Positions 1 to 7,251 of a DNA stretch of 11,662 nt are shown here, one piece after another. Below the pieces are notes generated by a model. That model worked only from the letters and a program-made list of their open reading frames with translations. It was not told where the DNA came from and searched no databases. Within the stretch, counting starts at the first letter, position 1. Every line of letters begins with the position of its first letter. Made by a program: the position numbers and the translations under genes. The stretch lies in assembly GCA_030654645.1 (NCBI GenBank), contig JAURXC010000157.1, positions 1 through 11,662 of the forward strand. Reading direction: 5' to 3'. This DNA is from Deltaproteobacteria bacterium. Its GTDB lineage: Bacteria > Desulfobacterota > Desulfuromonadia > Geobacterales > Pseudopelobacteraceae.

Positions 1-207
1 ACCCATAAAGCAGAATACGCCCCTGAATCTTTAGTGGCTCAGTACTGGAACGAATGCCTCGGAGCGAGAGCCATTCCATTTGATCCTGCAGCCCGCGAAG
101 CATTGATTGCCGATGGTTGTAACCACCCAGAACTTAAACGCCATATTGAAGCTTGGCAGGAGATGAAGCGCACTGATTCAAAATGGGTAAGCGGAGAAAA
201 ACGATAG
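1..207 (+). CDS. 3' end of an unrecognised protein gene (partial)
   Basis: Frame 1 is open from the first base to a TAG at 205-207, giving the last 68 residues of a protein that begins outside the window. The segment is soluble and mixed in charge, with a helical look: it runs through SLVAQYWNECLGARA, then DPAAREALIADG and HPELKRHIEAWQEMKR, and ends in a basic tail SGEKR. There is no membrane segment or recognisable catalytic motif. I do not recognise the family. It is followed by 72 bp and then the ietA-like gene on the same strand, so it could be an upstream gene of the same accessory block or the chromosomal edge of it. The DNA here is visibly less GC-rich than rlmN or the helicase. Confidence covers the existence of a coding end only. 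Confidence 0.55.
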   Translation, partial: THKAEYAPESLVAQYWNECLGARAIPFDPAAREALIADGCNHPELKRHIEAWQEMKRTDSKWVSGEKR

Positions 208-279
208 CCAACTATTCCCCCAACTACGCCAACTTTTATGCTATAAGACCCCAAAAGAATTCTGGAAAGTGAAACGATA

Positions 280-1278
280 ATGGCTAGTGCCGATCAACTA
301 AAAGCCCTGCTCAAGTCCCATATCGCCAGCGACGACACTCATTTCTTTTCCGTCGCCATGCAGATTGCCGCCCACGAAGCCAAGCTTGGGCACGGCAAGC
401 TGGCGGAAGAGATGCGCGCCTTGATCGATGCCGCCAAGTCGCGCCGTACTGCTGAATCGATAACCAAAAAACCGACCCCGATTGCCCAGCCGCGCGGTGA
501 ACTGTCCAATCTGCTTGAAGTAACCTACCCCTCAGCCCGGCTGAACGACATGGTTCTGGATGATGCCGTGGAAACCAGCCTGAAGAGGATTATCCTGGAG
601 CAACGCAATTTTTCCAAGATTCGCGGTCATGGCCTTTCGCCCCGGCGCAAACTTTTGCTGGTCGGCCCACCTGGCACCGGCAAAACCATGACGGCTTCGG
701 TTCTGGCCGGAGAGTTGAACATACCACTGTTTCTTGTCAGGCTGGACGCCCTTATCACCAAGTTTATGGGCGAAACCGCTGCCAAGCTCCGCCAGGTCTT
801 TGAGGCGATTTCCGATGTACGCGGCATTTATTTCTTCGATGAATTCGACGCTATCGGTTCACAGCGCGGCTTGACTAACGACGTGGGTGAAATCCGGCGG
901 GTGCTCAATAGTTTCCTCCAGATGATAGAACAGGATAGCTCAAACAGCGTTGTCATTGCCGCGACAAATCATCCCGAACTGCTGGATTATGCCGTGTTCC
1001 GCCGTTTCGACGACGTGATTGAATATGGTCTTCCCCAGCGGGAGCAGATCATCGCACTTCTGAAGGCTCGGCTCGTCAATTTCAAGCTGCGTGCACCGCG
1101 CTGGAACACCTTGGCAGCCACGGCGGAAGGTTTGAGCTATTCTGATGTTGCCCGAGCCACCGAAGAGGCGATCAAGAATGCCATCATCCACGATCAACAC
1201 TGCGTGTCACCGACAGACCTGGAAAAGACCCTCGAAGAACGCAAAGTCATGCGCAGCCGCATGACTCTGACAAAATAA
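280..1278 (+). CDS. ietA: AAA+ ATPase, IetA-like component of an IetAS defence/stability module
   Basis: This 332-residue AAA+ ATPase probably powers or controls the protease encoded next door. Residues 1-80 form a charged, probably helical N-terminal region. The AAA core follows: Walker A GPPGTGKT at 129-136, a pore-loop-like KFMGET at 161-166, Walker B IYFFDEFD at 183-190 (D187, E188), sensor-1 AATN ending at N230, and paired arginines R241/R242 (VFRRFDD) as the likely arginine finger. The lid subdomain occupies about 250-310, with LSYSDVARATEEAI as its sensor-2 helix. All ATPase residues are intact. The start ATG has GGAAAG 10 nt upstream. The stop is 9 bp before the S8 protease gene, so the two are surely co-transcribed. 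An AAA ATPase followed by a subtilase of this size is the IetA-IetS arrangement. The family role (plasmid stability, anti-phage defence) is published knowledge; assigning it to this pair is inference from architecture. Confidence 0.85.
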   Translation: MASADQLKALLKSHIASDDTHFFSVAMQIAAHEAKLGHGKLAEEMRALIDAAKSRRTAESITKKPTPIAQPRGELSNLLEVTYPSARLNDMVLDDAVETSLKRIILEQRNFSKIRGHGLSPRRKLLLVGPPGTGKTMTASVLAGELNIPLFLVRLDALITKFMGETAAKLRQVFEAISDVRGIYFFDEFDAIGSQRGLTNDVGEIRRVLNSFLQMIEQDSSNSVVIAATNHPELLDYAVFRRFDDVIEYGLPQREQIIALLKARLVNFKLRAPRWNTLAATAEGLSYSDVARATEEAIKNAIIHDQHCVSPTDLEKTLEERKVMRSRMTLTK

Positions 1279-1287
1279 TCACCCACC

Positions 1288-3786
1288 ATGCCTGATACTA
1301 CTCGCGAACAGCTCCCCCACATCATTCTTACTGATACCGCCTCTACCGAACGCTTCAGTGCTATTTCTTCTGGTGGCGGGCGTCCACCTGCTCTGCCGCA
1401 ACTTGACCGCGCAACCCATGGCCAGGGTCTCCTGAACCGGATTGAAACCCTTAAAAATTCTGCCGTCCAGGCAAAGCAAGCTCAACAAGACGCGGGCATG
1501 GAGTCCGGGTTTGGTATCCAGGTGCAGTTTCGTAGTTTTGACGATGTTGCTCTGGCGTTTGAAAGCCTGCCACGGGAAAAGTCAGGCATTGAGTTGTTGA
1601 ATGTGCAGCAGGACGAGCACCATGCCTGCGCCACGGTTTTTGTGCCGGAGGGGAAGTTTGAACATTTTGAGAAACTTATAACCGAATACCTTGAAGAGAA
1701 GACCGACCGGAACGGAAAATCGCGAGACCACAAGGCGCTCCTCAATACTATCGAGGACATAAGGAGCGCAACGCTGGAAGCGCTTTGGACTGATAGTCCG
1801 GAAGCGTTGCCGGAAAATGAGAATGAGGCGGTCTGGTGGGAAGTCTGGCTTCCGGTTCGTGGTGATCGCCAGGGGACGTTGCAACAATTCCGTAATATTG
1901 CGGAGGGGATCGGGTTTCATCTTGGCGAAGGTGCAATCTCATTTCCGGAGCGTTCCGTTCTCCTCATGAACGGAACCAGACGGCAGATACATCAATCAAT
2001 GCTGCTGCTGAATTGTGTTGCCGAGCTGCGTCGCGCCAAGGAGACGGCGGAGTTTTTTGATTCATTTGACCTGGCGGAACAGCGAGAGTGGGTTGATGAT
2101 CTCCTGCAGCGCACGACAATCCGGCAGGGTAATCTCCCGTGCGTTTGTATCCTCGACACCGGTGTGAACAATGGCCACCCGCTTCTTTATCATTCGCTGC
2201 ATGCCAGTGACCAGCACACTATCGACCCGGCTACGGGAGTTTACGATGAAAACGGGCATGGCACCCGGATGGCGGGGATTGCTTTGTATGGCGACTTGAC
2301 TGATGCTCTGAATGAAGACGGGCATATTCACCTGTCACATCGTCTGGAGTCGGTCAAGTTGTTGCGTCATGAAGGTGGCAATGAAGGGATACATCACGGC
2401 CACCTGACGGTGGATGCGGTTTCGCAGCCCGAGACAGCAGCCGCCGATAGCAAACGGGTCTTCGGTCTGGCAGTGACAGCTACGGACAGTCGTGACCGTG
2501 GCCGCCCTTCCGCATGGTCAGCCACACTGGATCGTCTGGCAGCAGACAGTGAAGGAGACGGCTTGTCTCCCCGCCTGTTGGTGGTCTCGGCTGGTAATAT
2601 TCAAAACAATCCTGCCTGGCTTAATTATCCTGCAAGTAACTCAAGCGATGGCATTCATGATCCGGGACAGGCGTGGAACGTCCTGACCGTTGGCGCCTTC
2701 ACGCAAAAGGTTCGCATCACCGAAGAAGGCGCGTCCGGTTACAACGCGATTGCGCCTGACGGTGGCCTTAGTCCGTTCAGCACAACATCCATGACATGGG
2801 GCAGGCCCTGCCCATGGCCGTTGAAGCCGGATGTCGTCATGGAGGGGGGTAATGCTGCCAATGACGGACTCGGGGCGGTCTGGACACAGAGTCTGAGCCT
2901 TCTAACCACAAATCACCTGCCTGAAGAGCGCCTTTTGACTACCGCTAACGCCACCAGCGCAGCAACATATCTGTGCGCCAGAATGGCTGCGCAACTGATC
3001 GCAGAATATCCGGACTTCTGGCCGGAAACTATCCGGGCGCTGATAGTCCATTCAGCCGGGTGGACTGAGCCGATGCTGCAAATGTTTAAGACCGGTGGTA
3101 CGCCCAAGGAGCAATATAGAAGGCTTATCAGGCATTGTGGTTTCGGTGTTCCGAATCTTGAGCGTGCCATGTGGAGTGCTACCAATTCCCTGACATTGAT
3201 AGTTCAGGATACCTTGCAGCCATTTGAAAAGACCGGCGCCAACCAGCCAAAGACCCGCGACATGCATCTGCGCCGGCTCCCCTGGCCAATCGCCGAGCTT
3301 GAGACTTTGGGTGAAACTCAAGTTGAGATGCGTGTCACGCTCTCCTATTTTATCGAACCGAACCCTGCTGAAAGAGGTATCAAGGGGCGTTACCGGTATG
3401 AATCCCATGGGCTGCGTTTTGATGTGAAGCGGCCTGAAGAAACCGAGTGGGAGTTCCGTGCAAGGATTAACCGTATCGTCAGAGATGAAGAGGAAGGGAC
3501 TGCCACAGGTGGCAGTGACCCTGGCTGGGATCTGGGCACAAACCTCCGCCATCTTGGCTCATTACACTGCGACAAGTGGCGTGGCGAAGCGGCCAAACTT
3601 GCTGCACGTGGATGTCTTGCTGTGTATCCTGCCTTGGGATGGTGGAAAACCAGGGCACTCCTGGCGAGATACAACAAGCAGGCTCGCTATGCGCTGATTA
3701 TTTCTATTAATGCACCGGAAGTTAATGTGGATATTTATAATGCGGTGCGTACCCAGATCGAAATGCCAGTTACTATAGGAATTTGA
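1288..3786 (+). CDS. ietS: Subtilisin-like S8 serine protease, IetS-like effector of the module
   Basis: An 832-residue cytoplasmic subtilase with no signal peptide. Residues 1-270 are an N-terminal region with segments such as QVQFRSFDDVALAFESL that is not part of the peptidase fold. The S8 domain spans roughly 280-610. Catalytic Asp is D290 (CVCILDTGVNNGHP), catalytic His is H324 (ENGHGTRMAG), the oxyanion-hole Asn is N437 (VVSAGN) and the nucleophile is S557 in NATSAATYLCARMA. The nucleophile motif has ATSAA in place of the usual GTSMA, which is common among divergent bacterial subtilases. A C-terminal region of about 200 residues (630-832) looks beta-rich and may bind targets or the ATPase. 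No Shine-Dalgarno is visible before ATG 1288 (preceding bases are tcacccacc), so translation probably depends on coupling to ietA. The triad is complete, so the gene looks functional. In the published IetAS pair the protease is the proposed toxic part; its substrate is not known to me. Confidence 0.87.
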   Translation: MPDTTREQLPHIILTDTASTERFSAISSGGGRPPALPQLDRATHGQGLLNRIETLKNSAVQAKQAQQDAGMESGFGIQVQFRSFDDVALAFESLPREKSGIELLNVQQDEHHACATVFVPEGKFEHFEKLITEYLEEKTDRNGKSRDHKALLNTIEDIRSATLEALWTDSPEALPENENEAVWWEVWLPVRGDRQGTLQQFRNIAEGIGFHLGEGAISFPERSVLLMNGTRRQIHQSMLLLNCVAELRRAKETAEFFDSFDLAEQREWVDDLLQRTTIRQGNLPCVCILDTGVNNGHPLLYHSLHASDQHTIDPATGVYDENGHGTRMAGIALYGDLTDALNEDGHIHLSHRLESVKLLRHEGGNEGIHHGHLTVDAVSQPETAAADSKRVFGLAVTATDSRDRGRPSAWSATLDRLAADSEGDGLSPRLLVVSAGNIQNNPAWLNYPASNSSDGIHDPGQAWNVLTVGAFTQKVRITEEGASGYNAIAPDGGLSPFSTTSMTWGRPCPWPLKPDVVMEGGNAANDGLGAVWTQSLSLLTTNHLPEERLLTTANATSAATYLCARMAAQLIAEYPDFWPETIRALIVHSAGWTEPMLQMFKTGGTPKEQYRRLIRHCGFGVPNLERAMWSATNSLTLIVQDTLQPFEKTGANQPKTRDMHLRRLPWPIAELETLGETQVEMRVTLSYFIEPNPAERGIKGRYRYESHGLRFDVKRPEETEWEFRARINRIVRDEEEGTATGGSDPGWDLGTNLRHLGSLHCDKWRGEAAKLAARGCLAVYPALGWWKTRALLARYNKQARYALIISINAPEVNVDIYNAVRTQIEMPVTIGI
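3736..3741 (+). promoter_or_regulatory. Possible -10 element for rlmN inside the end of ietS
   Basis: A perfect TATAAT lies 55 nt before the rlmN ATG, inside the last codons of the protease gene. No good -35 hexamer stands at 16-18 bp upstream (the region reads tgcacc/caccgg), so this may be chance in an AT-rich 3' end. If real, it would give rlmN expression independent of the defence unit. Confidence 0.22.
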
Positions 3787-3795
3787 GAATATAAC

Positions 3796-4941
3796 ATGAC
3801 AGCAGAATCTATTACGACCACCCCAAAAACTGATCTTAAAAACCTGACTCTTCCCGACCTGGAGAAGTTTCTCCAGGGGCAGGGCAAGGAGCGTTTTCGC
3901 GCCCTGCAGGTATTCAAATGGCTTTACCAGCACGATGCCCGCACTTTTGACGAGATGACCAACATCTCCAAGGATCTGCGCCGGGAGCTGTCCGAGACCG
4001 CCCTGATCAGTAATCTTGAGCCGGAAGCGGTCGAGCAGGGGAGCGATGGCACCCGCAAATACCTGTTCAAGCTGGGTGACGGCAACGGTGTCGAAGCGGT
4101 GCTGATCCCGATCGAAGGGCGCAATACGCTCTGCATCTCGTCCCAGGCCGGCTGCGCCATGGGGTGCGAGTTCTGCCTGACAGGCACCTACAAGCTGACC
4201 CGCAACCTGACCACGGCCGAGATCGTCAACCAGATCATGGCTGTCGAGAGGGACCTGATCACCAATCCGCCGGCCCTTTCGGTTGATCCGGGACAAGACG
4301 GCGCTGAGTCCGATGACGGGGATGACGATGACGGTCAGGCGCAATCACCGGCAGGAATCCGCAATATCGTGATGATGGGCATGGGCGAGCCGCTGCATAA
4401 CCTGGACAACGTGATTCCGGCGATCCGGATCATGATCGACGGCAACGGCCTGCAATTCTCCAACCGCAGGGTGACGGTCTCCACCTGCGGCCTGGTTCCG
4501 GAAATGGCCCGGCTGGGGCGTGAAATTCCGAACGTCAACCTGGCGGTGTCACTGAACGCCACCACCGACGAGCTGCGCGACCGGATCATGCCGGTCAACC
4601 GACGTTATCCGATCAGGGAATTGCTGAAAGCCTGCAAGGAGTTTCCGCTCCCCGGCCGCCGCAAGGTTACCTTCGAATACGTGATGCTGGGCGGGATCAA
4701 CGATACGCTGCAGGACGCCAAACGGTTGCTGCGGCTGATCAGCGACATCCCCAACAAGGTCAACCTGATTCCGTTCAATGAACACGAAGGGTGTGAATTC
4801 AAGGCGCCGACCAGGGCCGCGATCGACGCTTTCCATAAATACCTGATCGACCACAACGTGACGGTGATTACCCGTGACAGTCGCGGCGGGGATATCTCGG
4901 CGGCTTGCGGGCAGTTGAAGGGGAAGTTGGAAAAGGCTTGA
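3796..4941 (+). CDS. rlmN: Dual-specificity 23S rRNA/tRNA adenine-C2 methyltransferase RlmN
   Basis: Radical SAM enzyme that methylates C2 of adenosine 2503 in 23S rRNA and of A37 in some tRNAs, a ribosome-fidelity function. The 381 residues hold an N-terminal accessory domain (about 10-100, starting KNLTLPDLEKFL), then the radical SAM barrel with the CxxxCxxC cluster C120, C124, C127 (AGCAMGCEFCLTG). MMGMGEPL at 193-200 is the SAM-binding GEP-type motif. C371 in DISAACGQL is the cysteine that forms the methyl intermediate, and C113 matches the other conserved catalytic cysteine (E. coli C355 and C118). An odd feature is an acidic low-complexity insert at about 163-186 containing ESDDGDDDDGQ, between the cluster and the GEP motif. 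The ATG is 9 bp after ietS with only a weak GAGA Shine-Dalgarno (3785-3788). Base composition is more GC-rich than ietAS, so this is probably backbone DNA. Confidence 0.96.
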   Translation: MTAESITTTPKTDLKNLTLPDLEKFLQGQGKERFRALQVFKWLYQHDARTFDEMTNISKDLRRELSETALISNLEPEAVEQGSDGTRKYLFKLGDGNGVEAVLIPIEGRNTLCISSQAGCAMGCEFCLTGTYKLTRNLTTAEIVNQIMAVERDLITNPPALSVDPGQDGAESDDGDDDDGQAQSPAGIRNIVMMGMGEPLHNLDNVIPAIRIMIDGNGLQFSNRRVTVSTCGLVPEMARLGREIPNVNLAVSLNATTDELRDRIMPVNRRYPIRELLKACKEFPLPGRRKVTFEYVMLGGINDTLQDAKRLLRLISDIPNKVNLIPFNEHEGCEFKAPTRAAIDAFHKYLIDHNVTVITRDSRGGDISAACGQLKGKLEKA

Positions 4942-4974
4942 AGATTTTTTTCAGTCAAGACAGGGTCAGTCCAA

Positions 4975-5058
4975 GTGAACAGCAGGGAAACCGAACGCGC
5001 GGAGCTGAGGGCACGGATCGATGCCATCGTGGCTGATCTGGAGGGAGGGCAGGAATGA
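4975..5058 (+). pseudogene. Fragment resembling the C-terminus of a restriction-modification/methylase protein
   Basis: From GTG 4975 (open back to the rlmN stop) the frame encodes 27 residues, NSRETERAELRARIDAIVAD plus LEGGQE, ending at TGA 5056-5058. The ERAELRARIDAIVADL stretch closely recalls the C-terminal helix of type IIG/Eco57I-like and BREX-type methylases, which usually continues as LYGL. Here the similarity stops after ADL. No catalytic domain remains, so this would be a scar of a lost gene. Its TGA overlaps the ATG of the next fragment (ATGA), a spacing typical of restriction-modification operons. The family match is from memory and the stretch is short. Confidence 0.38.
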
Positions 5059-5153
5059 GCAAGAAAAAATCCGAGAAAATGGTTTCCATTGTTAATGACT
5101 CCGAGTTAGATCCCGGGGCAACTATTCGAAAATATCGAATAGTTCAAGCATAG
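5055..5153 (+). pseudogene. Fragment of a RhuM-family (virulence/accessory) protein
   Basis: ATG 5055 follows AGGGAGGGCAGGA, a strong Shine-Dalgarno-like run. It opens a 32-codon frame: a lysine-rich start MSKKKSEKM, then the segment SELDPGATIRKYRIVQ, ending at TAG 5151-5153. The latter is close to the internal EGELDPEATVRKFRIVQ-type stretch of RhuM (COG3943) proteins, which normally continues into the YNLD...VGYRV core. That core is absent, as is most of the usual N-terminal domain, so this looks like a start joined by deletion to a mid-protein piece. The similarity breaks off exactly where a 9-bp inverted repeat begins (5147). RhuM genes are often found inside restriction-modification and defence loci, which fits the neighbouring fragments. 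Confidence 0.45.
5120..5144 (+). repeat. 10-bp perfect inverted repeat
   Basis: aactattcga (5120-5129) pairs perfectly with tcgaatagtt (5135-5144) around a 5-nt aaata loop. It lies within the RhuM-like fragment (codons for TIRKYRIV), so it may be a by-product of coding sequence. It lacks a following T-run and is not a typical terminator. Confidence 0.6.
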
Positions 5154-5183
5154 TAAGTCTAAAATTTATGGACATACTATGCT
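5147..5183 (+). repeat. 9-bp inverted repeat at the end of the RhuM fragment
   Basis: agcatagta (5147-5155) and tactatgct (5175-5183) are perfect inverted repeats 19 nt apart. After one mismatch the arms share three more pairs (gtc/gac). The left arm contains the TAG that ends the RhuM-like fragment, and the right arm ends just before the AbiEii-like fragment. Its position at the junction of two unrelated gene pieces suggests a recombination or element-excision scar, although a weak hairpin is equally possible. Confidence 0.5.
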
Positions 5184-5188
5184 GATAA

Positions 5189-5395
5189 ATGCGACAGACC
5201 GGCCATTGGAGTTGTGAGCAGCCACTTTCTTCCGCAGCCTTTAGTGAGCTGTTGCTGGATGTGATCGACCGTCTCGATGTTAATCAAGCTCTTAAAGACG
5301 TGGCGCCATTCGTCAAGGATCAGCAGATGCTCACGATCTGGTCGCGCGATTTCTTTCGTGATGTTGCGAGTCACATTCGTGTAGAAGTATGACGG
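5189..5395 (+). pseudogene. Fragment resembling the C-terminus of an AbiEii-type nucleotidyltransferase
   Basis: An ORF of 67 codons (ATG 5189, TGA 5393-5395) with no Shine-Dalgarno. From about residue 17 it reads like a protein end: FSELLLDVIDRLDVNQALKD, then VAPFVKDQQMLTIWSRDFFR and DVASHIRVEV. The spacing of xVxPFVxDxxxLxxWSxxFFxxL recalls the C-terminal helices of AbiEii/AbiGii toxin-family nucleotidyltransferases. The catalytic N-terminal domain (GSxxD motif) is absent upstream, where the sequence is AT-rich and broken. It is most likely a leftover tail of a deleted toxin-antitoxin or abortive-infection gene. The family call is tentative; an independent small protein cannot be excluded. 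Confidence 0.35.
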
Positions 5396-5418
5396 TCGTA
5401 AGGAGAGAAAGCATAAGC

Positions 5419-5455
5419 AAAGACCTCCGAGCTTTTACAAGCTTCGGAGGTCTTT
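5419..5455. terminator. Bidirectional rho-independent-type terminator
   Basis: aaagacctccga-gc (5419-5432) pairs with gcttcggaggtcttt (5441-5455), about 14 bp with one bulged A, around an 8-nt loop. The stem ends in A/T tracts on both sides. On the minus strand it begins 30 nt after the helicase stop and is followed by a T-rich stretch. On the plus strand it closes the fragment region. It therefore probably terminates both converging transcripts. Confidence 0.75.
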
Positions 5456-5485
5456 GTGCTTTCAGTGTTTCACGTTAAATGTGAT

Positions 5486-6822
<1,337 letters not shown>

Positions 6823-6826
<4 letters not shown>

Positions 6827-7029
6827 GAAAATTCCTTTTCTGGGAGCGGTGTAGAGGGACAAGCGCACACGAACCGAGGGATCAAACCGATGATCCCGGG
6901 AAAGGATAGCAGTAACGTGCGGGCAGACAATGAACCTTCGCCTGCCAGACGGTCTGCTTGTTTCAATAAGGAGATTGAAGGTGCAGGGGGGCAGAATGCG
7001 ATGATTAAAAGAGAAGCAGCGGACACCAT
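6823..7029 (-). CDS. Possible leader ORF upstream of the helicase
   Basis: 68 codons from ATG 7029 to a TGA that overlaps the helicase start codon as ATGA. AAGGAG (7034-7039) lies 4 nt before the ATG, and the predicted transcription start is about 20 nt upstream, so ribosomes would meet this ORF first. The product begins MVSAASLLIIAFCPPAP, hydrophobic then mixed, with four prolines near the N-terminus and no known family. It may be a translated leader that couples or tunes helicase synthesis, or only an open frame in GC-rich DNA. The same stretch is also open in the helicase frame, which weakens the coding case. Confidence 0.27.
6878..6897 (-). repeat. Hairpin in the helicase leader
   Basis: gggatca (6878-6884) and tgatccc (6891-6897) form a perfect 7-bp stem with a 6-nt loop, about 50-70 nt before the helicase ATG on the minus-strand transcript. 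It has no T-run. It could be part of leader structure; function unknown. Confidence 0.4.
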
Positions 7030-7055
7030 ACCGCTCCTTCATTTACGTACAGCAA

Positions 7056-7084
7056 TTTGTAACCATAGAGATATTTTCTGACAA
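7056..7084 (-). promoter_or_regulatory. Predicted sigma70-type promoter of the helicase
   Basis: Reading the minus strand, TTGTCA (7084-7079) is followed after 17 bp by TACAAA (7061-7056): 5 of 6 and 4 of 6 consensus matches with ideal spacing. The start of transcription would fall near 7049, giving a leader of about 220 nt before ATG 6826. Long leaders are common for cold-responsive DEAD-box helicase genes; whether this one is regulated that way is not visible. Confidence 0.45.
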
Positions 7085-7251
7085 ATGCAAGCAATAATTG
7101 CCGGTCACTTGGTCCTGTCGCGTATACATATGACTCGACACTTGTATATCCATTCCCCGTCGTGCTAACTTGTTCTCGAAAACATCCGTAATTTCATTCA
7201 TACCGCTGCGGTGGAAACCTGAACACTGCGCCTTACAAGAGGAGTAACTCC
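7085..7251 (+). promoter_or_regulatory. Upstream region of the YhaM-like gene
   Basis: This is the right half of the 425-bp divergent intergenic region and must hold the plus-strand promoter. No box pair is convincing. Candidates are TTGCCG (7098-7103) with TATACA (7123-7128, 19-bp spacing) and TTGTAT (7142-7147) with TAACTT (7166-7171, 18-bp spacing). AAGAGGAG at 7237-7244 is a strong ribosome binding site 7 nt before the GTG start and decides that start. Confidence 0.4.

Noticed and set aside
3562..4344. 260-codon minus-strand open frame across the ietS/rlmN junction
   Set aside because: It is antisense to two well-supported genes, has no start signal or family motif, and its composition is the mirror of the plus-strand coding sequence.
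6827..7042. 72-residue N-terminal extension of the helicase from ATG 7042
   Set aside because: No Shine-Dalgarno before 7042, an Arg/Cys-rich sequence with no family similarity, and a good AGGA site before ATG 6826 where the family N-terminus begins.
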